From Brasilonema sp. CT11 (GTDB taxonomy: Bacteria; Cyanobacteriota; Cyanobacteriia; Cyanobacteriales; Nostocaceae): 64,000 nucleotides of DNA. Positions within the stretch are counted from its first letter, which is position 1, and every line of letters starts with the position of its first letter. The stretch is taken from the NCBI RefSeq assembly GCF_017982655.1, contig NZ_JABXYX010000007.1, positions 1-64,000 on the forward strand. The letters are read 5' to 3'. Below, piece after piece: positions 17,969 to 25,766 of this stretch. The translations under genes were made by a program, and so were the position numbers. Under the pieces are notes generated by a model. That model searched no databases. It was not told the DNA's origin and saw only the letters and a list, made by a program, of their open reading frames with translations.

Positions 17969-19442
17969 TGAAGTGGACGTTTCAGGAGGTTTGCCGGGAA
18001 TTGTCGTTTTAGGACTTCCAGACACAGCGGTGCAAGAGTCTCGCGAAAGAGTCAAAGCAACTCTCAAGAATGCTGGTTTTGCCTTTCCTATGCGAAAGAT
18101 TGTCATAAATTTGACACCGGCTGATTTACGCAAGGAAGGTCCATGTTTTGATTTGCCTATCAGTGTGGGAATTTTGGCGGCTTCTGAACAAGTTAGCGCT
18201 TATTTGTTAGGAGACCATCTTTTTCTAGGTGAGGTGTCTCTGGATGGCAGTTTGCGTTCAGTTGCAGGTGTCCTACCTATCGCTGCGACTGCCCAAAAAA
18301 TGGGAATTACAGGTTTAGTTGTCCCTGCTGATAATGCACAAGAAGCTGCTGTGGTGGAAGGACTGGCAGTTTATGGCTTCAAAAATTTATCTGAGGTCAC
18401 TGATTTTTTGAATAATCCAGGGCGTTACAAACCCGTACAGTTGGATCATACTGTAGAGACGATACAGGCAAATCTGACGCAAACAGCAGATTTGAACGAT
18501 GTCAAAGGACAAGCTCATGCTCGTCGTGCTTTAGAAATTGCGGCGGTTGGCGGACATAATTTAATTTTTGTGGGACCGCCTGGTAGTGGCAAAACCATGC
18601 TGGCGCGACGTTTACCAGGTATTTTGCCGGGATTGTCTTTTTCAGAAGCGCTGGAAGTGACTCGCATCCACTCGGTCGCTGGTTTGTTGAAAAATAGAGG
18701 ATCATTGGTGCGCGATCGCCCTTTTCGCAGTCCCCATCACTCGGCTTCTGGTCCTTCCCTCGTCGGTGGCGGTAGCTTTCCTCGCCCTGGTGAAATTTCA
18801 TTATCACACAGAGGTATTTTATTCCTAGATGAGTTAACAGAATTTAAAAGAGATGTTTTAGAATTTCTGCGTCAACCTTTGGAAGATGGCTACGTGACGA
18901 TTTCGAGAACGAAACAATCCGTTATGTTTCCAGCTCAGTTTACTTTGGTTGCGAGTACTAATCCTTGTCCTTGCGGTTACTATGGCGATACGATTCAGCA
19001 ATGTACCTGTTCCCCAAGGCAAAGAGAACAATACTGGGCAAAACTTTCTGGACCTTTGATGGATAGAATTGATTTGCAAGTTGCAGTCAATCGCCTTAAA
19101 GCAGAAGAGATTACTCAACAACCGACAGGGGAATCATCAGCAACAGTCAGAGAACGGGTGCAACAAGCACGCGACTACGCATCCCATAGATTTAAAAATG
19201 AACAAAATCTTTCTTGCAATGCTCAAATGCAGAGCCGTCACCTTCAGATATGGTGCAAACTAGATGATAGTAGTCGCAACATATTAGAAGCGGCAATTAG
19301 AAAATTAGGTTTGTCAGCAAGGGCGAGCGATCGCATTCTTAAGGTGGCACGAACGATTGCAGATTTAGCTCTTGATCACGAGTTAAAAGCACATCACATT
19401 GCCGAAGCGATTCAATATCGCACAATCGATAGAATGCAGTAA
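17910..19442 (+). CDS. comM: YifB/ComM family Mg-chelatase-like AAA+ ATPase
   Basis: This 510-aa protein is complete. It has the N-terminal ChlI-like domain (residues 1-170, GLPGIVVLGLPDTAVQESRE), Walker A GPPGSGKTM near 223, Walker B ILFLDELTEF near 305, the NPCPCGYYGD zinc-like motif and a C-terminal ChlI helical domain (LSARASDRILKVARTIADL). ComM is a hexameric helicase that promotes branch migration during integration of transformed DNA in characterised bacteria. It is cytosolic. Its start lies within the right ~160-bp repeat, 66 bp from the HIT stub, and the start MLARVWSGSIVGI is normal for the family. Confidence 0.93.
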   Translation: MLARVWSGSIVGIDAVKVGVEVDVSGGLPGIVVLGLPDTAVQESRERVKATLKNAGFAFPMRKIVINLTPADLRKEGPCFDLPISVGILAASEQVSAYLLGDHLFLGEVSLDGSLRSVAGVLPIAATAQKMGITGLVVPADNAQEAAVVEGLAVYGFKNLSEVTDFLNNPGRYKPVQLDHTVETIQANLTQTADLNDVKGQAHARRALEIAAVGGHNLIFVGPPGSGKTMLARRLPGILPGLSFSEALEVTRIHSVAGLLKNRGSLVRDRPFRSPHHSASGPSLVGGGSFPRPGEISLSHRGILFLDELTEFKRDVLEFLRQPLEDGYVTISRTKQSVMFPAQFTLVASTNPCPCGYYGDTIQQCTCSPRQREQYWAKLSGPLMDRIDLQVAVNRLKAEEITQQPTGESSATVRERVQQARDYASHRFKNEQNLSCNAQMQSRHLQIWCKLDDSSRNILEAAIRKLGLSARASDRILKVARTIADLALDHELKAHHIAEAIQYRTIDRMQ

Positions 19443-19445
19443 TAC

Positions 19446-19490
19446 AATTTTGGATTTTGGATTTTGGATTTTGGATTTTGGATTTTAGAT
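19446..19490. repeat. Heptamer tandem repeat (TTTTGGA), about six units
   Basis: Directly after the comM stop, units of TTTTGGA repeat, the last one degenerate (TTTTAGA). STRR-type repeat. It could slip and vary between strains. Confidence 0.85.
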
Positions 19491-19637
19491 AATGGAATTG
19501 TAAAAGACTTACTGGTAATTGCTTTTAGCATTCTATCTGTCGCATTCTTTTTTCAAATTGGTATAGGAAGTTGAATTTGACAACATTATCATTTATCCGT
19601 TTTTACTGTCGCTAATACTTTTCACTGTTTACTATGT

Positions 19638-21218
19638 TTAGTCACGTTTTACAAAATTTATTCCATTTTGATACTGTTTCGGAACTAGCGTTATTAACGA
19701 AATAAGAGTTAGCTGCATAAGTTCCACGTATGCTTCAATGTCAAGCTGATCTGATAGCAGCATATCTCGATACTGCTGCTTAATACGACTCAGCTTTTTT
19801 AATGCCTCCTCTGGATTTGTCTGCAACGTTGCTTGCCATTCATCTAGCAATAGCAGAGTTTCCATAACAAACTTTTTGCGCTGTAGTTCCAGAAGTCTAC
19901 GACATTGGTCTGTAAAAGTTTGTGTTTTTTGCCGCAGTTGTTCATAGATTTCCGTTGTCACTGTGCCTTCAACGAACATCAACCGATGCTCTTGGCTGAG
20001 ATCTTCAATACCATCTAAAGCCTGTTGGGGGTGGTCTGGCAATAATAATTTGAGTTCATTGATTCGGGTAGCAGTTGTGGTGATCATTTTTTGCGATCGC
20101 CGTCTGCGCCATTGTCGCAACAGTATTCCTAAAATGCTCGTCGAAGCCAAAATAAAAACTCCAGCCTGCAAGTCACTATTATGTTGCCAGTAATGCATCA
20201 GTGCCATACGAGGATCGCCGCGTTCAAAGACCTCCTCTGCTGCTGGATGTATATCAAATATCCCTTTTCTCAGTAAATTTTCTGGATCTTCATTTTGGAG
20301 TGCAGGGTAGAACTGGGAATAGTTACGGGCAGTGGAGAGAATAGACCAGGTAACCAATGCAACCGTCCGCCGATCGATCTTGGGGCGAGTCACCAAAACG
20401 GTAGCAGTTGAGAGAGTCGCTAATTTCTGGTCTGGAATGGCTGGACGCGATGTATAAGTTCCGATAGGTAGCTCTGCGCCTTGATAAGAACCAGGATCAA
20501 AAACTGTCAAGCTGTTGATTAATGCAGGTTCAAGAGGAAGTAGCTTTAACTCAGGATTGTTTACAAATTGTTGCCGTAGATTTTTACTAGCACCTAGACT
20601 TCCTACATAGACAACTGCATCCACCTGCCGAGATTTCAGTTTCTTGAATGCTTGATCAAAATCAGAGTTATCTTGTTTAACACTTAGGTTATCTGCTTCA
20701 AGTAATCGCCTAGCAGTAAAGCTCATCCCGCTACCGGGATTACCAACAGCAACTCGCTTTCCTTGAAGATCACTGAACATTTTTAATCCAGAATCTTTAC
20801 GGATAATAATGTGGACATATTCGTTTGCCAAAATTGCAACCGCTTTAACCTGTCCTTCACGCATTGCTTTATTGGCAACATCTAATTGTGCGATCGCAAA
20901 ATCGGCTTGGTGATCAAGCAAGCGTTTTAAGTTTTGCTGAGAGCCTTGCGATTGAAGATTATCAACAGAGATTTTCACCGTCGCGTTGGTAGAGTTATTA
21001 ATTTGTTCGCCTAAGCTGTAGTAATAACTACCAACATCACCACTGGAGATAATAATGCGACTTGGCTGTGAACTGCAACTACTGAATAAAACTCCCCCTA
21101 CTAAACCGCTCAGCAAAAGTAAAACAGCTTTTGGACGATAGATAAATCGAATACCCTTTGATGCAACATTATCTAGTAAATTTGCCCAAATTCCCCTGCT
21201 AGTTAGTTTCGGAATCAT
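19638..21218 (-). CDS. TAXI-type solute-binding protein with C-terminal membrane anchor and helical tail
   Basis: This 526-aa protein begins with an N-terminal membrane or lipoprotein-like segment (VLLLLSGLVGGVLFSSC). A TAXI/TRAP substrate-binding domain spans residues 55-345 (IIISSGDVGSYYYSLGEQIN, GKRVAVGNPGSGMSFTARRLL). A transmembrane helix lies near 355-375 (AGVFILASTSILGILLRQW), followed by a basic stop-transfer stretch and about 140 residues of predicted coiled coil. TAXI proteins deliver solutes such as glutamate to TRAP permeases. No TRAP permease gene is nearby, so this may be an orphan sensor-like protein that transmits binding to its cytoplasmic helices; that is inference. Confidence 0.82.
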   Translation of the reverse strand: MIPKLTSRGIWANLLDNVASKGIRFIYRPKAVLLLLSGLVGGVLFSSCSSQPSRIIISSGDVGSYYYSLGEQINNSTNATVKISVDNLQSQGSQQNLKRLLDHQADFAIAQLDVANKAMREGQVKAVAILANEYVHIIIRKDSGLKMFSDLQGKRVAVGNPGSGMSFTARRLLEADNLSVKQDNSDFDQAFKKLKSRQVDAVVYVGSLGASKNLRQQFVNNPELKLLPLEPALINSLTVFDPGSYQGAELPIGTYTSRPAIPDQKLATLSTATVLVTRPKIDRRTVALVTWSILSTARNYSQFYPALQNEDPENLLRKGIFDIHPAAEEVFERGDPRMALMHYWQHNSDLQAGVFILASTSILGILLRQWRRRRSQKMITTTATRINELKLLLPDHPQQALDGIEDLSQEHRLMFVEGTVTTEIYEQLRQKTQTFTDQCRRLLELQRKKFVMETLLLLDEWQATLQTNPEEALKKLSRIKQQYRDMLLSDQLDIEAYVELMQLTLISLITLVPKQYQNGINFVKRD

Positions 21219-21420
21219 TTCACTTACTAGCCTCTATGGCTTTGTTTTCTTAAAAGAGAATTTTACGAGTAAAGATTACTCACTCGAAACAATTCTCCTC
21301 AGGTCTTCACTCACACCGATAGAGATTACGCCAAAGGTTAATAAGTTGCAACAAAACTTTACTAAATTTAACTAAAAATGAGATAGAGCAATCTGCTACG
21401 TTGAGGAAAACAGTTTATTC

Positions 21421-22203
21421 TTACGCTTTCAATAAAGATTCTGCTCCATCAATCCAAACTTCGGTACCAGTGATATGGCTCGAAGCGTCTGAGGCTAAAA
21501 ACAGAACCAGTTGTGCCACCTGCTGTGCCGTTCCTGGCTTTCCATCAGTTAAGGGAATTTTTCCTTCAGGAAATTCAACAGGTTCTCGAAGGCCTTCTAA
21601 ATCTCGTTTTTTAGTGTTATCGTCAACACTTGTATCAATAGCACCAGGACAAATAGCATTAACACGAATACGGTTTTTAGCTAACTCCAAAGCTAGCATT
21701 TTTGTCAAGGCTACTTGTGCTGCTTTTGTACAACAATAGGCAGTAGCGCCACTATTGCTAAACATACGCGTACCGTTCACAGATGAGGTGACAATCACAG
21801 AGCCGCCCTGCTTTTTCAAGTAAGGCACCGCGTATTTTACTGTAAGAAATGTTCCTGTTAAATTAACACTGATTGTTTTATCCCACTCTTCAGGTGCCAG
21901 TTCCTCAATAGGTGCCCACACGCCATTAATACCAGCGTTAGCAAACACTATATCCAAGCGTCCCCACTTATCTACAACTTGTTGGGTGGCTTGTTGGATT
22001 TGTTGTGGGTCAGAAATATCAGCAACTAGCGCTATTGCTTCACCATTAGACTGCTGAATTTCAGCGACGGTTTTTTCTAGTTCGTCCTTTGTATGACCTA
22101 GAGCAGCAACTTTTGCACCTTCTTGAGCAAATAACTTTGCTGCTGCTTTAGCCATACCTGAACCTGCTCCTGTGATCAGTGCTACTTTGTTAGCTAGTTG
22201 CAT
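21421..22203 (-). CDS. SDR family NAD(P)-dependent oxidoreductase
   Basis: This 260-aa classical short-chain dehydrogenase has the Rossmann motif TGAGSGM (residues 11-17), DIS for adenine binding, FANAG in place of NNAG, catalytic Ser in VIVTSSVNGT, and Tyr/Lys in AYCCTKAA. The C-terminal GTEVWIDGAESL is the usual ending. It is close to 3-oxoacyl-ACP reductase or glucose-dehydrogenase-like SDRs, but the substrate cannot be read from sequence. It is a monocistronic minus-strand gene, separated from the gene upstream by an inverted repeat. Confidence 0.9.
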   Translation of the reverse strand: MQLANKVALITGAGSGMAKAAAKLFAQEGAKVAALGHTKDELEKTVAEIQQSNGEAIALVADISDPQQIQQATQQVVDKWGRLDIVFANAGINGVWAPIEELAPEEWDKTISVNLTGTFLTVKYAVPYLKKQGGSVIVTSSVNGTRMFSNSGATAYCCTKAAQVALTKMLALELAKNRIRVNAICPGAIDTSVDDNTKKRDLEGLREPVEFPEGKIPLTDGKPGTAQQVAQLVLFLASDASSHITGTEVWIDGAESLLKA

Positions 22204-22343
22204 AAACAGAATTTTTATTTTTTAACTAATAGCTGTTTTACATAAATTTACATTTTGATTCATACCGCTAGTGGCAGAAAAGTTCTATCTGTCTAATTGG
22301 ATAAATAATCAGTCATAGAAAATCAGCTAAGGGGGAACCACAA

Positions 22344-22420
22344 AAATAAAATACCAGCCGTCAGACAAGCGATCGCTCGACACCAACGCCTTACCATTAA
22401 ACACGGCTGGTATTTTATTT
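22344..22420 (-). terminator. 18-bp perfect inverted repeat, T-rich on the minus strand
   Basis: AAATAAAATACCAGCCGT and its exact complement surround a 41-nt loop with HIP1 in it. On the minus strand the second arm ends TATTTTATTTTTG, so it could terminate the double-glycine protein gene at 22501-22854. The long loop is unusual for a simple terminator. Confidence 0.5.
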
Positions 22421-22500
22421 CCACATAAAAGCCTAAATAGGTGTTGGTTGACTACCAAATAAAAATAGTTTCCACTACCTTGAAAAGGCTAGTCTCAATG

Positions 22501-22854
22501 TCAAGGAAGGTCAAGTGCAAGTACCAAAACACCAGATTTACTCACAGCCGAAGAACCAGTCTTATAGTTAACAGTTCCTGGAATGACTAGGACGATATCA
22601 CCTTCACCTGCCCCAGAAGCTGTGGTTGCGGCTGTAGGATTTTTACCAGTTCCTACTGCTTGAGCATAACCCAAACCAAGTGCGTAACTGCCACCCCCAG
22701 GCAGGGAGTTGGCGGTCGTGTAACCAATACTTTTGGTGGAGGTTGTGGTACCAGTCGCTACTGCCGTAGTACCCACTGCGGCTCCAGCACCTCCTCCTAG
22801 AATGTCAGTAAATTCAGAAATCGGTTCCAAATGGCTTAAATCAGAAATAATCAT
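22501..22854 (-). CDS. Glycine-rich protein with double-glycine leader (bacteriocin-type secretion signal)
   Basis: This 117-aa protein starts MIISDLSHLEPISEFTDILG followed by GG, the pattern of cyanobacterial double-glycine leaders (ISDL..LE..SE....GG) cut by C39-peptidase ABC exporters. The remaining ~94 residues are rich in Gly, Ala, Thr and Ser, with a hydrophobic C terminus (GVLVLALDLP) and no Cys. I infer export after cleavage at the GG. No exporter gene is in the window. The mature part resembles no family I know. AGGTAG lies upstream of the ATG at a long spacing. Confidence 0.75.
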   Translation of the reverse strand: MIISDLSHLEPISEFTDILGGGAGAAVGTTAVATGTTTSTKSIGYTTANSLPGGGSYALGLGYAQAVGTGKNPTAATTASGAGEGDIVLVIPGTVNYKTGSSAVSKSGVLVLALDLP

Positions 22855-22979
22855 ACTAGAAACTACCTGGGTTGATTTACGTTTCTGATAAGAATGTATC
22901 TCTTTTTACGTCAAGTTAACAACTTAGTTAACATTTTTTTTTGTTGAAAACCTTAAAGATTCTGTGAAATATGAAATTA

Positions 22980-23160
22980 TTAGGACTTACGCACTGTACA
23001 AAAGGCAAATCGTATGTGTAGCGTAATTTGCTCGCTCCAGATATTTGAGAATTACCGCCAGATGGGTGGCGAACGCGCTTAAGATCATCGAAAAATCAGG
23101 TTTGAATGCCCCAAAGCCATACCCTCATATTTGGTATTTTCTGCTCAAAAGTAAGTCTTA
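22980..23160. mobile_element. Possible MITE with degenerate TAGGACTTAC ends
   Basis: The left end TTAGGACTTACGCA and right end AGTAAGTCTTA are imperfect inverted repeats typical of small elements in cyanobacteria. The 180-bp interior has no frame. The rest of the 487-bp gap (22855-23341) holds only the small hairpin at 23290-23310. Confidence 0.45.
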
Positions 23161-23289
23161 GTCATCCTGACTAATTTATGCGGTCAAATATAAAAATCGA
23201 CACCACTGATCCGGTGTTAGGACAAAAATAGATGTGTTACAAGACAAGAGACTGTATCGCTTAACCGCAGCGTGAGTAACCAAGCTCCA

Positions 23290-23310
23290 TGTCGGGTGCG
23301 ATTCCCGACA
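23290..23310 (+). repeat. 7-bp stem, 7-nt loop hairpin upstream of a small membrane-protein gene
   Basis: TGTCGGG, loop TGCGATT, CCCGACA. It looks like a tRNA T-arm but no matching acceptor or anticodon arm is found around it. It lies 32 bp before the next ATG, so it may act in the 5' leader. Confidence 0.5.
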
Positions 23311-23341
23311 AGTTACATCAACCAATTAATGAGGCATAATT

Positions 23342-23767
23342 ATGCTGAGAAGGGATGAAATAGCAGAGATATCATCGGTAGTCTTAGGCGTGTTCGGTTC
23401 AATTTCAATTGCCGTCGGGGTTGCCGCTAGCGCAGCTGGAATAGTAGGTATTGCTGCAAACAGAGTAGCCAAACTTTGGGAAGATCAGCAACCAACGTTA
23501 CAAAACATTTTATTCGCTGGTACAGGTGCAATTGGCGGCGGAATGATGATGGTAGGGACATCAATGGCGATCGCTGATAATTTCCGATCAAGAACTCAGC
23601 AACAGCCCATTACCTTCAGCGATGTTCCTCCGGCAAAATTAACGGTTCCGATTGGGTGCACAGCTTGCAAGTATTTCAGTGGCGAGAAACTATTGCCGTG
23701 CGCGGTGCATCCTGAGTTGAAAGAGAATTGCACAGATCACGAACCTGTTACGATTTCGCACAAATAG
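23342..23767 (+). CDS. Small membrane protein with C-terminal Cys motif, unknown function
   Basis: This 141-aa protein has two hydrophobic segments (about 15-40, VAASAAGIVGIAANRV; about 58-80, ILFAGTGAIGGGMMMVG). A soluble tail carries CTACKYFSG, LPCAVHP and ENCTDHE, four cysteines plus histidines that could bind metal. No family was recognised. The codon pattern and the ATG preceded by GAGGCATAATT support a real gene. The tail resembles small metal-binding knuckles, which is inference. Confidence 0.6.
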   Translation: MLRRDEIAEISSVVLGVFGSISIAVGVAASAAGIVGIAANRVAKLWEDQQPTLQNILFAGTGAIGGGMMMVGTSMAIADNFRSRTQQQPITFSDVPPAKLTVPIGCTACKYFSGEKLLPCAVHPELKENCTDHEPVTISHK

Positions 23768-23929
23768 AGAAAAGTGGCTCGCTGTTGGAAATATTTTGAA
23801 CAGCGAGGTGCCAATGCCCACCAAAGCAGAAAACCGCTGTCATAAAGAGCGATCGCCCCACGCTCTACCGTACTCCGCTCAGTGGCTGGAGGATGTCAAT
23901 TATCTAGATTTTTTTATGAGGTAGGGATG

Positions 23930-24097
23930 GCAGGTGAGGAAGTTTGGTTAGTGGATATTCATGAGCAATGTGTAGAAGTTTTCTCTAAACCTACGGCTGA
24001 TGGATATCAGAAGATTCAGAAGTTTAGACGGGGTGAAAGTTTAGCGATTCAGGCGTTTGGTGATGTGAAGATTTTTGTTGATGAGATATTAAGATAG
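23930..24097 (+). pseudogene. C-terminal relic of an Uma2 (DUF820) family protein
   Basis: The frame encodes GEEVWLVDIHEQCVEVFSKP and ends QAFGDVKIFVDEIL, the conserved last ~55 residues of Uma2 endonuclease-like proteins. The N-terminal two thirds, including the nuclease core, are missing, and there is no proper start. A decayed gene. Confidence 0.75.
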
Positions 24098-24156
24098 TTC
24101 TCGTTTTTCCTCCAGATATTTAGTTCAAGATTGTGGCGTACAAATTATAGAGAGAT

Positions 24157-24594
24157 TTATTTCTTCTCCTCTTCACCTTCTGATCCAGTGTATTTACAGA
24201 AAACATTCAGCCCAATTTTCAAAATGTACAACGCGACGATTGTGGTAATCGCCCCATCAATAGGTATGCCATGTAAAGCTGCAACTGTCACCAATGAACC
24301 GATAATACTGTTAAGTAAAGAAGCACTACCAGGATTTTTAGTGTATTCCTTGAGTTTGCCGCGTAAACCCTCATCACCACAGATTTCCGCACGGATTTCA
24401 TTAAGTGTAAGTTGCAACAGAGATTTGCTTTTGCCGTAGTCTTGAATGCCGAATTTTTCTTGCCATAGGCTGTCAAAAGTCGCTTCTAAATAGCCGTTGT
24501 TTTGTTCTAGAATGGTAAGTGCTTTTTGTGCAGGTTCGTCTTTGAGAAGTTGTCGGATTTCTTGAATTTCAGAATGAGTTAATTGAGTGTTCAT
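24157..24594 (-). CDS. Hypothetical protein with two C-terminal hydrophobic helices
   Basis: This 145-aa protein has a soluble helical first half (MNTQLTHSEIQEIRQLLKDE, ILEQNNGYLEATFDSLW). Two hydrophobic segments follow at about 95-130 (SLLNSIIGSLVTVAALHGIP, AITTIVALYILKIGL), and the tail is acidic/basic (GSEGEEEKK). It begins 1 bp after the stop codon of the retropepsin-like gene, so the two are translationally coupled. No family was recognised; the pairing suggests a membrane partner or substrate of the protease. Confidence 0.65.
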   Translation of the reverse strand: MNTQLTHSEIQEIRQLLKDEPAQKALTILEQNNGYLEATFDSLWQEKFGIQDYGKSKSLLQLTLNEIRAEICGDEGLRGKLKEYTKNPGSASLLNSIIGSLVTVAALHGIPIDGAITTIVALYILKIGLNVFCKYTGSEGEEEKK

Positions 24595-24595
24595 G

Positions 24596-25048
24596 CTATA
24601 TCCTCATTACGGGATAATTGGGATGTTCTGGATTGGGTACAAGTCGCTGATTTCTACAATCAACTAACAAATCTAGCGTTTCAAGTACTGTTTGCCCAAT
24701 CAGCACAGTATTAGCTGTCACCAATGTCGCTTCAGTAGTTTCCCGCCCTTCCAATTCTATAATCACAGGTTCCGTCAAGCCGATAGATTCTTCCATGCCG
24801 TTAGCGTATTGAGCAACCTGCTGACCTCGAATCCTCAAACCTAACTGCTTTACAATCGATATCGGTAGTACTGTACGCACAGCCCCAGTATCCACCAGTG
24901 CTTCGATTTCACACATCCGCAGCATATTTGGATTGAGCATTCCTCGACTCACAAGCGCTTCGTCTATGGCATTTGTCAGTTTAACTTTGACGCGAACCTC
25001 ACCCATAGAATCATTAGTGGCATGATTGGAACGATTGAGATTTACCAT
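24596..25048 (-). CDS. Retropepsin-like clan AA aspartic protease
   Basis: This 150-aa protein has the aspartic protease motif ALVDTGA (residues 51-57) followed by TVLPISIVKQLGL. A second flap-like strand and hydrophobic-hydrophobic-Gly (VLIGQTVLETLDLLVD) complete a single-lobe, dimer-forming fold. The ATG at 25048 has AGGGG at a 9-nt spacing; an internal ATG at 25006 lacks one. It is the middle gene of three on the minus strand, coupled to the downstream hypothetical membrane protein. Single-domain retropepsins of this type are common in cyanobacteria but their substrates are mostly unknown. Confidence 0.82.
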   Translation of the reverse strand: MVNLNRSNHATNDSMGEVRVKVKLTNAIDEALVSRGMLNPNMLRMCEIEALVDTGAVRTVLPISIVKQLGLRIRGQQVAQYANGMEESIGLTEPVIIELEGRETTEATLVTANTVLIGQTVLETLDLLVDCRNQRLVPNPEHPNYPVMRI

Positions 25049-25113
25049 ATTCTCTATCCCCTATAAAGTTGCCTATGGAGAATTTGTTATTACATTAGTG
25101 TCGAGCAAGATTT

Positions 25114-25398
25114 TCACAGATTATGTTTCTCCTTCAAATATTCCCATTTAGCTTGATCTGGGTCAAAATCAGGTGGTGGGGGTTCGGTTTTTTCAAACCA
25201 GTCTTGCAAAGCTTTAATTTTCGTTTGTCTTTTTGGCTTCTCTGACTGTGACTCGGTTACGGTTTCTGTGGAACTAGGAACTGTCTCAACTGACTGTAAA
25301 ATAATCACTTCCACCTTACCAGGAGCAATATTCAGCGGTTCATCAATAATCAAATGACCAGATTCATCAATTGTGGCATTCAGCTTGTAGGCTTTCAT
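25114..25398 (-). CDS. Small protein of the antitoxin-like DUF family, N-terminal beta domain
   Basis: This 94-aa protein starts MKAYKLNATIDESGHLIIDE and continues PLNIAPGKVEVIIL, a short beta fold common at the start of cyanobacterial antitoxin-like proteins. A Ser/Thr/Glu-rich linker and a C-terminal helix (ALQDWFEKTEPPPPDFDPDQ) follow. It is 65 bp upstream of the retropepsin-like gene and probably co-transcribed. Function unknown; no toxin is adjacent. Confidence 0.65.
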   Translation of the reverse strand: MKAYKLNATIDESGHLIIDEPLNIAPGKVEVIILQSVETVPSSTETVTESQSEKPKRQTKIKALQDWFEKTEPPPPDFDPDQAKWEYLKEKHNL

Positions 25399-25453
25399 CG
25401 TTTTTGCTGCTTTTTGTTTCTAGAATAAAACATGGCTGCTGTAAACGTCGCGT

Positions 25454-25602
25454 CGCATTCGCAAATCATCGTCTGATTGTTGCCAAAATGGCGATCGCAT
25501 TCGCAAATCAGCGTCTGATTGTTGCCAAAATGGCGATCGCATTCGCAAATCATCTACTTGTTGCCAAAATGGCGATCGCATTCGCAAATCATCTACTTGT
25601 TG
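25454..25602. repeat. Tandem repeat, 42/42/39-bp units plus a partial, each with HIP1
   Basis: Units begin CGCATTCGCAAATCA and end TTGCCAAAATGGCGAT: 25454-25495, 25496-25537, 25538-25576 and a partial 25577-25602. Adjacent units create a GCGATCGC at each junction. Unit lengths are multiples of three, so spurious frames stay open, but no gene is supported. Confidence 0.85.
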
Positions 25603-25636
25603 TTACTCCCGTAGTTGCGGACTTGATACGAGTTGT

Positions 25637-25755
25637 TGGCGACTGGAAGTCGCGGCTACACAGGCAAAACCCGCCTGCGCGGGTTTAATAACTTTGATTT
25701 CGCGGAAGTCCGCGCAGGCGGACTTTGTTTGTATAGCCGCGATTTCTAATCGCCA
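25637..25755. mobile_element. MITE-like palindromic element
   Basis: GGCGACTGGAAGTCGCGGCT at the left and AGCCGCGATTTCTAATCGCC at the right are imperfect inverted ends. Between them lie nested palindromes (CCCGCCTGCGCGGG, GTCCGCGCAGGCGGAC). This dispersed element sits just after the stop of the CHAT protein gene. Confidence 0.65.
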
Positions 25756-25766
25756 GGCATATTGTT

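Noticed and set aside
23225-23315. Possible tRNA ending in GGGTGCGATTCCC
   Set aside because: The T-arm-like hairpin is good, but no acceptor stem, anticodon arm or D-arm of correct spacing can be folded around it.
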